Below are positions 57,006-64,000 of a DNA stretch of 64,000 nucleotides, piece by piece. The position numbers and the translations under genes were made by a program. This DNA is from Pseudomonas sp. 14P_8.1_Bac3 (lineage in GTDB: Bacteria; Pseudomonadota; Gammaproteobacteria; Pseudomonadales; Pseudomonadaceae). The stretch covers positions 248,001 to 312,000 of the forward strand of contig NZ_JANLOD010000048.1 in the NCBI RefSeq assembly GCF_025466085.1. The letters run 5' to 3'. Numbering within the stretch: the stretch's first letter is position 1; each line of letters begins with the position of its first letter. The notes under the pieces were generated by a model. The model saw nothing but the letters and a program-made list of their open reading frames with translations. It was not told where the DNA came from and made no database searches.

Positions 57006-58999
57006 GCTCAAAAGCCAAAACTGTTGTTTTCGCCTATCACGATATTGGCTGTGCCGGCATCGAAACGCTGCTCAGCGCCGGTTACGACATCGCCGCGGTG
57101 TTTACCCACGCCGATGATCCGAAGGAGAACGCCTTCTACGCTTCCGTCGCGCAACTGTGCGCCCGCCGTGGCATCCCGGTGCACGCCCCGGAAGACGTCA
57201 ATCACCCGCTGTGGATCGAGCGCATCGCCCAGCTCGATCCCGACTTCCTGTTTTCCTTCTACTACCGCCACCTGTTGAGCGAGCCGTTGCTGGCCACGGC
57301 GCGCAAAGGCGCGTTCAACCTGCACGGTTCGTTGCTGCCACGCTACCGCGGGCGCGCGCCGGCCAACTGGGTGCTGGTCAACGGCGAAAGCGAAACCGGC
57401 GTGACGTTGCACCGCATGGTCAAGCGCGCCGACGCCGGTGCCATCCTTGCCCAGCAACGGGTGCCGATTGAGCGCAGTGACACCGCATTGAGCCTGCACG
57501 GCAAACTGCGCGTGGCGGCCGCGGACCTGCTGCGCGATACGCTGCCGACGTTGCTCGCTGGCAAAGTCAACGAAACCCCACAGGACGAAACCAAAGCCAC
57601 GGTATTCGGCCGGCGCACCCCCGCCGACGGCAAGCTGGACTGGAACCGTCCGGCCGAGCAGCTGTTCAACCTGGTTCGCGCCGTGACCCAACCCTACCCC
57701 GGTGCCTTCTGTGCGGTGAGCGAGCACAAACTGATTGTCTGGAGCGCCGAGGTGGTCAAGGGCAACGACGGCCTGGCGCCGGGCCGGGTCATCAGCGTCG
57801 ATCCGTTGCGCATTGCCTGCGGCGAAGACTCCCTGGTGATCAGCGCCGGCCAACGCAACGACAACGGCTTGTACCTGAGCGGCCCGCAACTGGCTGCTGA
57901 ACTCGGTCTGGTCGAGGGCTCCGTGCTGCGCGGTGCCGAATCCGCGCGTGCACCACGGCGCACACGGGTGCTGATCCTTGGCGTCAACGGCTTCATCGGC
58001 AATCACCTGTCCGAACGGTTGCTGCGCGATGATCAATACGAGGTCTACGGCCTGGACATCGGCAGCGACGCCATCGAGCGTTTGCGCAGCCATCCGAATT
58101 TCCACTTCGTCGAAGGCGACATCAGCATTCACTCTGAGTGGATCGAGTACCACATCAAGAAGTGCGACGTGATCCTGCCGCTGGTGGCGATTGCCACACC
58201 GATCGAATACACCCGCAACCCGCTGCGGGTGTTCGAGCTGGATTTCGAAGAAAACCTGAAGTTGGTGCGCTACTGCGTCAAGTACAACAAGCGGGTGATC
58301 TTCCCGTCGACCTCGGAAGTCTACGGCATGTGCCAGGACGACAAGTTCGACGAGGACACGTCCAACCTGGTGGTCGGGCCGATCAACAAGCAACGCTGGA
58401 TCTACTCGACTTCCAAGCAGCTGCTCGACCGGGTGATCTGGGCTTACGGCCAGAAAGGCCTGAACTTCACCCTGTTCCGCCCTTTCAACTGGATGGGCCC
58501 GCGCCTGGATCGACTCGATTCTGCACGTATCGGCAGCTCCCGGGCGATCACCCAACTGATCCTCAACCTGGTGGAAGGCACGCCGATCCGCCTGTTCGAC
58601 GGTGGCGAGCAAAAACGCTGCTTCACCGACATTGCCGACGGCGTGGAAGCGCTGGCGCGGATCATCGACAACCGCAACAACGCCTGTAACGGCCAGATCA
58701 TCAACATTGGCAATCCGGACAACGAAGCCAGCATCCGCCAGCTGGGCGAAGAGTTGCTGCGACAGTTCGAAGCCCATCCGCTGCGCCACAACTTCCCGCC
58801 GTTTGCCGGTTTCCGCGACGTGGAAAGCAAGGCGTTCTACGGTTCGGGCTACCAGGACGTATCGCACCGCAAGCCGAGCATCGACAACGCCCGACGTTTG
58901 CTGGACTGGGCGCCCACGGTGGAGATGAGCGAAACCATCGGCAACACGCTGGACTTCTTCCTGCGTGAAGCGATGCTCGAAATCAGGGACAAACGTTGA
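57002..58999 (+). CDS. arnA: Bifunctional UDP-Ara4N formyltransferase / UDP-glucuronate decarboxylase ArnA
   Basis: A 665-residue two-domain enzyme. The N-terminal formyltransferase (1-305) has N106, H108 in [19 protein letters not shown] and D144; it formylates UDP-L-Ara4N. The C-terminal SDR domain (from about 322) has the NAD motif [10 protein letters not shown] (G327, G330, G333), the ICxxYxxxK-type segment [13 protein letters not shown] and decarboxylates UDP-glucuronate oxidatively. It thus works before and after ArnB. Full length, no interruption. Overlaps arnC and arnD by 4 nt. Confidence 0.96.
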   Translation: MSSKAKTVVFAYHDIGCAGIETLLSAGYDIAAVFTHADDPKENAFYASVAQLCARRGIPVHAPEDVNHPLWIERIAQLDPDFLFSFYYRHLLSEPLLATARKGAFNLHGSLLPRYRGRAPANWVLVNGESETGVTLHRMVKRADAGAILAQQRVPIERSDTALSLHGKLRVAAADLLRDTLPTLLAGKVNETPQDETKATVFGRRTPADGKLDWNRPAEQLFNLVRAVTQPYPGAFCAVSEHKLIVWSAEVVKGNDGLAPGRVISVDPLRIACGEDSLVISAGQRNDNGLYLSGPQLAAELGLVEGSVLRGAESARAPRRTRVLILGVNGFIGNHLSERLLRDDQYEVYGLDIGSDAIERLRSHPNFHFVEGDISIHSEWIEYHIKKCDVILPLVAIATPIEYTRNPLRVFELDFEENLKLVRYCVKYNKRVIFPSTSEVYGMCQDDKFDEDTSNLVVGPINKQRWIYSTSKQLLDRVIWAYGQKGLNFTLFRPFNWMGPRLDRLDSARIGSSRAITQLILNLVEGTPIRLFDGGEQKRCFTDIADGVEALARIIDNRNNACNGQIINIGNPDNEASIRQLGEELLRQFEAHPLRHNFPPFAGFRDVESKAFYGSGYQDVSHRKPSIDNARRLLDWAPTVEMSETIGNTLDFFLREAMLEIRDKR

Positions 59000-59883
59000 T
59001 GCAGGCGGGCCTTCGGATTGATGTCGACACCTACCGCGGCACCCGTGAAGGCGTGCCGCGGCTTCTGGAAATGCTCGATGAAGCCCAGGTCAAAGCGACG
59101 TTTTTCTTCAGCGTCGGGCCGGACAACATGGGCCGGCATCTATGGCGTCTGATCCGCCCGCAGTTCCTCTGGAAAATGCTGCGTTCCAACGCGGCCGGCC
59201 TCTATGGCTGGGACATCCTGCTGGCCGGCACCGCGTGGCCGGGCAAGCCGATTGGCCGTGACCTCGGGCACCTGATGCGGCAAACCCGGGCGGCGGGGCA
59301 TGAAGTCGGCCTGCACGCCTGGGATCACCACGCCTGGCAGGCCAATGCCGGGCGCTGGAGCAACGCCCAGTTGACCGAGCAGATTCGCCGGGGCGTCGAC
59401 ACGCTCAACGACATTCTCGGCGAACCCATCCGGTGTTCGGCCTCCGCTGGCTGGCGCGCGGATGACCGGATCATTGAGGCCAAACAAGGTTTCGGCTTTC
59501 TGTACAACAGCGATTGCCGCGGCCATAGCCTGTTCCGGCCGGCCTTGCCCACGGGCGGCCTTGGTGCACCGCAGATTCCGGTGGACCTGCCCACCTTTGA
59601 TGAAGTAGTCGGGCCGAGCCTCGCCGCCAACGATTTCAACGCCTTCATTCTTGACCGGTTCACCCCGCAGCACCACAACGCCTACACCATTCATGCCGAA
59701 GTAGAAGGGATTCTGATGGCCAATCATTTTCGCGCGCTGCTGGCTGAGGCACGCCAGCGTGATATCCACTTTCAACCCTTGGGTCACTTGCTGCCGGACA
59801 CACCGGACGCCTTGCCCCGTGGCCGCGTGCTGCGCGGCGCGCTCGACGGTCGTGAAGGCTGGCTGGGAGTGCAAGGCGCATGA
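58996..59883 (+). CDS. arnD: 4-deoxy-4-formamido-L-arabinose-phosphoundecaprenol deformylase ArnD
   Basis: A 295-residue NodB-type polysaccharide deacetylase-fold protein that removes the formyl group on the lipid carrier. The metal-site motif [21 protein letters not shown] (Asp) and the H-x3-H region [13 protein letters not shown] are in place. Predicted to be membrane-associated at the cytosolic or inner face without a signal peptide. The start overlaps arnA and the stop overlaps arnT by 4 nt. Confidence 0.95.
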   Translation: MMQAGLRIDVDTYRGTREGVPRLLEMLDEAQVKATFFFSVGPDNMGRHLWRLIRPQFLWKMLRSNAAGLYGWDILLAGTAWPGKPIGRDLGHLMRQTRAAGHEVGLHAWDHHAWQANAGRWSNAQLTEQIRRGVDTLNDILGEPIRCSASAGWRADDRIIEAKQGFGFLYNSDCRGHSLFRPALPTGGLGAPQIPVDLPTFDEVVGPSLAANDFNAFILDRFTPQHHNAYTIHAEVEGILMANHFRALLAEARQRDIHFQPLGHLLPDTPDALPRGRVLRGALDGREGWLGVQGA

Positions 59884-61529
59884 GCAAACGCTGGGCATTG
59901 CCATTGTTGCTGGGCCTGTGTCTGCTGGCCTATCTGCTGCCACTGGCCAGTCATGGTCTGTGGATTCCGGACGAAACCCGCTACGCGCAAATCAGCCAGG
60001 GCATGCTCCTGAGCGATAACTGGGTATCGCCCCACTTCATGAGCCTGCGCTATTTCGAAAAGCCGATAGCCGGTTACTGGATGATCGCCCTCAGTCAGGC
60101 CGTGTTTGGCAACAACCTGTTCGGTGTGCGTTTCGCCTCGGCCCTGTGCTCGGCGCTCAGCGTGCTGCTGTGTTACCTGATCGCCCGCCGGCTGTGGGAC
60201 GAGCCACGTAAAAGTTTTGCCTGTGCGCTGCTGTACATGAGTTTCACCGTCGTCGCCGGTGCCGCCGGTTACGCCAACCTCGATCCGCAATTCACCTTGT
60301 GGGTCAACCTGAGTCTGGTGGCCCTTTGGTTTGCGCTGGACAGCGTCAGCCGTGGCCAGCGTCTGATCAGTTGGGCGCTGCTGGGCCTGGCCTGTGGCAT
60401 GGGGTTCATGACCAAGGGCTTTCTGGCCTGGCTGCTGCCGATGTTGATCGCCCTGCCCTGGATGCTCTGGCAAAAGCGCTGGCGTGAACTGTTGCTCTAC
60501 GGCCCGGTGGCGATTGCGGTTGCCTTGGCGGTGAGCCTGCCGTGGGCCTTGGCGGTGCACGCGCAGGAACCGGATTACTGGCGATTCTTTTTCTGGCATG
60601 AGCACATTCGCCGTTTTGCCGGCGACGACGCCCAGCATGACGCGCCATGGTGGTACTACCTGCCGTTGCTGGTGGCGTTCAGTCTGCCGTGGGTGGCGCT
60701 GTTGCCTCCGGCACTGCGCCAAGCGTGGCAAACACGTCAGCAGGCGAATATCGGGTTCCTGTTGCTGTGGCTGGTGATGCCGCTGTTATTTTTCAGCCTG
60801 AGCAAAGGCAAACTGCCGAGCTACATCCTGCCGTGCCTGCTGCCCCTGGCCTTGTTGCTGGGCCATGCGCTGGCGGATCGCTTGCGCCTGGAGCAAAGCC
60901 GCGCGCTGGGCCTCAATGGCTTGCTCAACCTGCTCCTGGGTCTGACCACCCTGATCGTTCTGGTCTACCTGCAACTGAAGAAGCCGTTGTACTCCCATGA
61001 ACTGCACAATCTGGTGCTGATATTCATCGGCCTGATCGGTTGGATCATGGCCAATCTGCTGCAAGCGTTCCGGCCGCTGCAATGCTGGGCGGCACCGGCC
61101 TTTGGCAGCCTGTTGCTGATCGGCGTCGTGCCGGCGGCGCTGCCCGAAGCAGTGGTGGCGAACAAGATGCCCGACCAGTTCGTCCTCCAGCATCTCGACG
61201 AACTCGGCCAGTCCGGTGCGTTGCTGAGCAACGACCTGGGCGCTGCGTCGGCCCTGGCCTGGCGCCTGAAGCGTGCGGACGTGGCGTTGTACAACACGAT
61301 AGGCGAACTGAAATATGGCCTCGCTTATCCTGATGGCGCGCAGCAGCAAGTCGACCCCGATCGTGTGCAGCAGTGGATGCGCGACGCCCGCCAGAAAGGT
61401 TCGGTGGGCGTGCTGATGCGGGTCAAAGGTGAGGACGAACTGCGTGAAATCGACCGCTTGCCCAAGGATGGCAAACGCTATGAACAAGGCAACCTTGTGA
61501 TTCTGATTTTCCCCCAGGGTGCATCATGA
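59880..61529 (+). CDS. arnT: Lipid A 4-amino-4-deoxy-L-arabinosyltransferase ArnT
   Basis: A 549-residue GT-C glycosyltransferase with about twelve helices that transfers L-Ara4N from undecaprenyl phosphate to lipid A in the periplasm, giving polymyxin resistance. The first periplasmic loop has the conserved DE pair and RYF motif: [17 protein letters not shown] and [17 protein letters not shown]-terminal soluble domain follows the last helices. Start and stop overlap neighbours by 4 nt. Confidence 0.96.
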   Translation: MSKRWALPLLLGLCLLAYLLPLASHGLWIPDETRYAQISQGMLLSDNWVSPHFMSLRYFEKPIAGYWMIALSQAVFGNNLFGVRFASALCSALSVLLCYLIARRLWDEPRKSFACALLYMSFTVVAGAAGYANLDPQFTLWVNLSLVALWFALDSVSRGQRLISWALLGLACGMGFMTKGFLAWLLPMLIALPWMLWQKRWRELLLYGPVAIAVALAVSLPWALAVHAQEPDYWRFFFWHEHIRRFAGDDAQHDAPWWYYLPLLVAFSLPWVALLPPALRQAWQTRQQANIGFLLLWLVMPLLFFSLSKGKLPSYILPCLLPLALLLGHALADRLRLEQSRALGLNGLLNLLLGLTTLIVLVYLQLKKPLYSHELHNLVLIFIGLIGWIMANLLQAFRPLQCWAAPAFGSLLLIGVVPAALPEAVVANKMPDQFVLQHLDELGQSGALLSNDLGAASALAWRLKRADVALYNTIGELKYGLAYPDGAQQQVDPDRVQQWMRDARQKGSVGVLMRVKGEDELREIDRLPKDGKRYEQGNLVILIFPQGAS

Positions 61530-61870
61530 GCCTGGTGCTGGTATTGGCCGCCTGCCTGCTGACCTGCGTGGGCCAGATCGCCCAGAAATATGCGGTGGAA
61601 AGCTGGCGCGGCGGCATGTCGGGCTGGGCTGAAAAACTGCGTTCGCCGTGGTTGTGGCTGGCGCTCGTGGCCCTGGGCGCGGGCCTGCTGGTGTGGCTGC
61701 TGGTGTTGCAGCGCCTGGAAGTCGGCCTTGCCTACCCGATGCTGAGCCTGAATTTCGTATTGATCACCCTGATCGCCCGCTTTGTCTTCCACGAAGCCAT
61801 CGACCGTCGTCACTGGCTGGGCGTGGCACTGGTGATTGGCGGTGTCATTTTGCTGGGGTTGCACACATGA
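61526..61870 (+). CDS. arnE: L-Ara4N-phosphoundecaprenol flippase subunit ArnE
   Basis: A 114-residue small multidrug-resistance-fold membrane protein with four helices; together with ArnF it flips the L-Ara4N lipid carrier to the periplasmic face. Family segments: [18 protein letters not shown] and [43 protein letters not shown]. 4-nt overlaps on both sides. Confidence 0.94.
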   Translation: MSLVLVLAACLLTCVGQIAQKYAVESWRGGMSGWAEKLRSPWLWLALVALGAGLLVWLLVLQRLEVGLAYPMLSLNFVLITLIARFVFHEAIDRRHWLGVALVIGGVILLGLHT

Positions 61871-62265
61871 GCCTGCGCCGTGGCCTCGCTTTCGCCCTCG
61901 GCAGCGTGCTGCTGGGCAGCGCCGCGCAACTGGGCATGCGCTGGAGCATGACCCGTCTGCCGCCCCCCGAACAGATGCTTGATGCTCCGATTGATCCGAG
62001 CGCAGTCGTCGTCGTGCTGCTGGCAATTCTTGCCTATGCCCTGTCGATGCTCAGTTGGCTCGCCGCCCTGCGCGACGTGCCGCTGGGCCGGGCCTATTCG
62101 CTGTTGAGCATCAGCTACGCGCTGGTGTACCTGCTGGCCGCCGCGTTGCCGGCGTTCAACGAAGATTTCAGCCTGTTCAAAAGCCTCGGGGTGGCGCTGG
62201 TCATCCTCGGCGTCGTCACCATCAACTCTCGACCTGCTGCGTCCAATCTCAGGAGTGACCTATGA
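61867..62265 (+). CDS. arnF: L-Ara4N-phosphoundecaprenol flippase subunit ArnF
   Basis: A 132-residue partner of ArnE with four helices ([39 protein letters not shown], ...[39 protein letters not shown]). The ATG at 61867 overlaps the arnE stop (ATGA); an upstream open frame inside arnE is not used. The stop overlaps the ugd start by 4 nt. Confidence 0.93.
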   Translation: MSLRRGLAFALGSVLLGSAAQLGMRWSMTRLPPPEQMLDAPIDPSAVVVVLLAILAYALSMLSWLAALRDVPLGRAYSLLSISYALVYLLAAALPAFNEDFSLFKSLGVALVILGVVTINSRPAASNLRSDL

Positions 62266-63641
62266 AAATCAGTGTATTTGGGAGCGGTTACGTGGGCCTG
62301 GTGCAGGCCGCTGTTCTGGCTGAAGTCGGCCACGACGTCGTCTGCATGGACATCGACGAGAAAAAAATCGAGTTGCTGCAACAGGGCCACGTGAGCATTT
62401 TCGAGCCAGGGCTCGCCAGCCTCGTGCGTGAAAGCCTGGAAGCCAAGCGCCTGCAATTCACCACGGACGAAAAACTCGCGGTGCAACACGGCAAGGTGCT
62501 ATTCATCGCGGTTGGCACGCCGTCCCGGGAGGACGGTTCGGCGGACCTGCGCTACGTGCTGTCGGTGGGCGAAGCGGTGGCCCGGCATCGCGAGCAACCG
62601 GTGATCCTGGTGGAAAAATCCACCGTTCCCGTGGGCACTGGTGACACCTTGCGCGCGCACATCGACAAATGCCTGCTCAAGGTCGGCCGCTTGCTGCAGT
62701 TCGAGATTGTCTCCAACCCCGAGTTCTTGAAGGAAGGCTCGGCCGTGGCCGATTGCCGGCGTCCGGACCGCATCGTCATCGGCTGCGAAAGCGATGAGGT
62801 GCGCGACGTCATGCGCGACCTCTATGCGCCGTTCAACCGCAACCATGACCGGATCATGTTCATGGACCTGCGCAGCGCCGAGCTGACCAAATACGCGGCC
62901 AACTGCATGCTGGCGACCAAGATCAGCTTCATCAACCAGATCGCCGAACTGGCCGAGCACCTCGGCGCCGACATCGAATCGGTGCGCCTGGGCATCGGTG
63001 CCGACTCGCGTATCGGCTACCACTTCATCTACCCCGGCTGCGGTTATGGCGGTTCGTGCTTCCCCAAAGACATGCGCGCGCTGATCCACAGCGCCGAGGA
63101 AGCGCACTGTTCCAGCGACCTGCTGCAAGCCGTGGAAGCGATCAACCAACGGCAGAAACACAAGCTGTTCGAACGCATCAACGCGTTCTACAAAGGCGAT
63201 CTGCGCGGCAAGACATTCGCCGTGTGGGGCCTGGCGTTCAAACCGAACACCGACGACATGCGCGACGCGCCGAGCCGCGTCCTGCTGGAATCCCTGTGGG
63301 CCGCCGGTGCCAGCGTACGTGCCTTCGACCCGGAAGCGATGCAGGAAACCCAGCAGTTGTACCCCGACGAAGCGAAGTTGATGCTCATGGGAACGCCGGA
63401 ATCGGTGTTGGCCGGCGCCGATGCGTTGATCATCTGCACCGAGTGGCAGCAGTTCAAGGCCCCGGATTTCAACCTGATCCAGCAGCGGCTCAACGCGCCG
63501 GTGATCTTCGACGGGCGCAACCTGTACGACGCCGATCGTCTGGCGCGCAACGGTTTCATGTACTTCCCGATGGGCCGTGGTGAATCGCGCAAGTTGCCGA
63601 TTCCGCATCTGCAATGGCCAACGGCGTCGGTTGTCGCTTGA
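62262..63641 (+). CDS. ugd: UDP-glucose 6-dehydrogenase
   Basis: A 459-residue NAD-dependent enzyme making UDP-glucuronate, the starting sugar nucleotide for L-Ara4N. N-terminal Rossmann motif [20 protein letters not shown] (G7, G9, G12); catalytic C266 in [18 protein letters not shown]-terminal NAD/UDP-binding [17 protein letters not shown]. Being the eighth gene of the arn operon, it keeps the precursor supply coordinated with lipid A modification. It overlaps arnF by 4 nt and the next gene. Confidence 0.96.
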   Translation: MKISVFGSGYVGLVQAAVLAEVGHDVVCMDIDEKKIELLQQGHVSIFEPGLASLVRESLEAKRLQFTTDEKLAVQHGKVLFIAVGTPSREDGSADLRYVLSVGEAVARHREQPVILVEKSTVPVGTGDTLRAHIDKCLLKVGRLLQFEIVSNPEFLKEGSAVADCRRPDRIVIGCESDEVRDVMRDLYAPFNRNHDRIMFMDLRSAELTKYAANCMLATKISFINQIAELAEHLGADIESVRLGIGADSRIGYHFIYPGCGYGGSCFPKDMRALIHSAEEAHCSSDLLQAVEAINQRQKHKLFERINAFYKGDLRGKTFAVWGLAFKPNTDDMRDAPSRVLLESLWAAGASVRAFDPEAMQETQQLYPDEAKLMLMGTPESVLAGADALIICTEWQQFKAPDFNLIQQRLNAPVIFDGRNLYDADRLARNGFMYFPMGRGESRKLPIPHLQWPTASVVA

Positions 63642-64000
63642 TCGCTATATCGCCGCGCATCCGTCAGCAGTCCCTGGGTATCGGGTTGCTGGCGCTGCTG
63701 CTGTTCAGTGCCGGGGTGTATCAGCAGGCGGCCATCGGCTTCGACTCGCGGTTCGTGCTGTTTGCCCAGGAAATGTTGCGCCATGGACCATCGGTGTTTC
63801 CCACCACCTATGGTGAGCCCTACGCCGATTATTCGGCGCTCTCGACCCTGTTCATCTGGCTGCTGTCGTTGCCGTTCGGGCAGGTCAACAGCTTCAGCGC
63901 CTGGTTGCCGAGCGTAATCGCCGCTGCGGTCATCGTTACCTTGATGTTCCGCTTGGTGGCGCCCTATTCCCCGCGCTGGGCGCTGCTGAGCATCGCCCTG
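63614..64000 (+). CDS. ArnT-like glycosyltransferase family 39 protein (3' truncated by window)
   Basis: An open frame that runs off the right edge (129 codons visible). After a short start it has a first membrane helix (SLGIGLLALLLFSAGVYQQAA), then a loop GFDSRFVLFAQEMLRHGPSVFPTTYGEPYADYSALSTLFIWLLSL, which resembles the first periplasmic loop of GT39/ArnT-type transferases (acidic D and Y residues). ATG at 63614 overlaps ugd by 28 nt; the TTG at 63638 overlapping the ugd stop (TTGA) is an alternative. It may be a second membrane glycosyltransferase for lipid A or another carrier-linked sugar. Confidence 0.75.
   Translation, partial: MANGVGCRLIAISPRIRQQSLGIGLLALLLFSAGVYQQAAIGFDSRFVLFAQEMLRHGPSVFPTTYGEPYADYSALSTLFIWLLSLPFGQVNSFSAWLPSVIAAAVIVTLMFRLVAPYSPRWALLSIAL

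Noticed and set aside
57008..58867. 619-codon open frame on the minus strand
   Set aside because: Fully antisense to arnA, low complexity, no recognisable motif.

Overview
The window looks like a Pseudomonas chromosome of the P. fluorescens type. The signs are G+C-rich core genes, Pseudomonas-style REP doublets between operons, and a complete arnBCADTEF-ugd operon. It lies across the replication terminus: a near-perfect dif site (XerC/XerD target) is at 24328-24355, and hand-found KOPS-type octamers point towards it from both sides.

Region 1 (1-5.6 kb) holds a 5'-truncated MDR alcohol dehydrogenase, a small ABM monooxygenase, a luciferase-like flavin oxidoreductase, an OprD-type porin and a CmcJ/NvfI-family oxygenase. 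Region 2 (about 5.7-24.3 kb) is accessory DNA with many decayed genes. Its cargo is an LtrA-like membrane protein, a peroxiredoxin/DsbA-like pair, a ClpG/ClpK disaggregase with psiE (a short version of the transmissible heat/stress-tolerance loci), a candidate defence module (single-HKD phospholipase-D-fold nuclease, small ORF, and a zinc-hook AAA_13/RloC-like ATPase) and an XRE regulator. It ends in a four-gene operon of three tyrosine recombinases plus a small coiled-coil protein. That operon matches the ginABCD signature of GInt mobile islands and stops about 130 bp from dif.

Region 3 (24.36-26.2 kb) is a small block that looks like the remains of a filamentous-phage-type element: a gene II/X C-terminus-like protein, a small downstream gene with a strong RBS, a strong hairpin and a terminator. 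A second, degenerate dif-like sequence lies at its far edge in inverted orientation.

Region 4 (26.3-64 kb) is ordinary chromosome. It carries a truncated HbpS/GlcG protein; an aldehyde dehydrogenase, aminotransferase and amino-acid permease cluster; a three-gene sensory operon (OmpR-type regulator, periplasmic binding protein, hybrid histidine kinase) with 4-nt overlaps; a secreted amidohydrolase; an amino-acid ABC importer operon ending in a gamma-glutamyltransferase; a GntR regulator; a polyamine gamma-glutamylation set (AraC regulator, glutamine-synthetase-like enzyme, PotF-like binding protein, PuuB-like oxidase); the two-part PqiA/PqiB/PqiC lipid transport system; a Fbp-type ferric-iron importer with a possible Fur box; and the arn lipid A-L-Ara4N operon with ugd and the start of a further ArnT-like glycosyltransferase.

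The most interesting parts are the PLD nuclease + ATPase module and the stack of mobile DNA on both sides of dif. All calls were made by reading; no database search was run.
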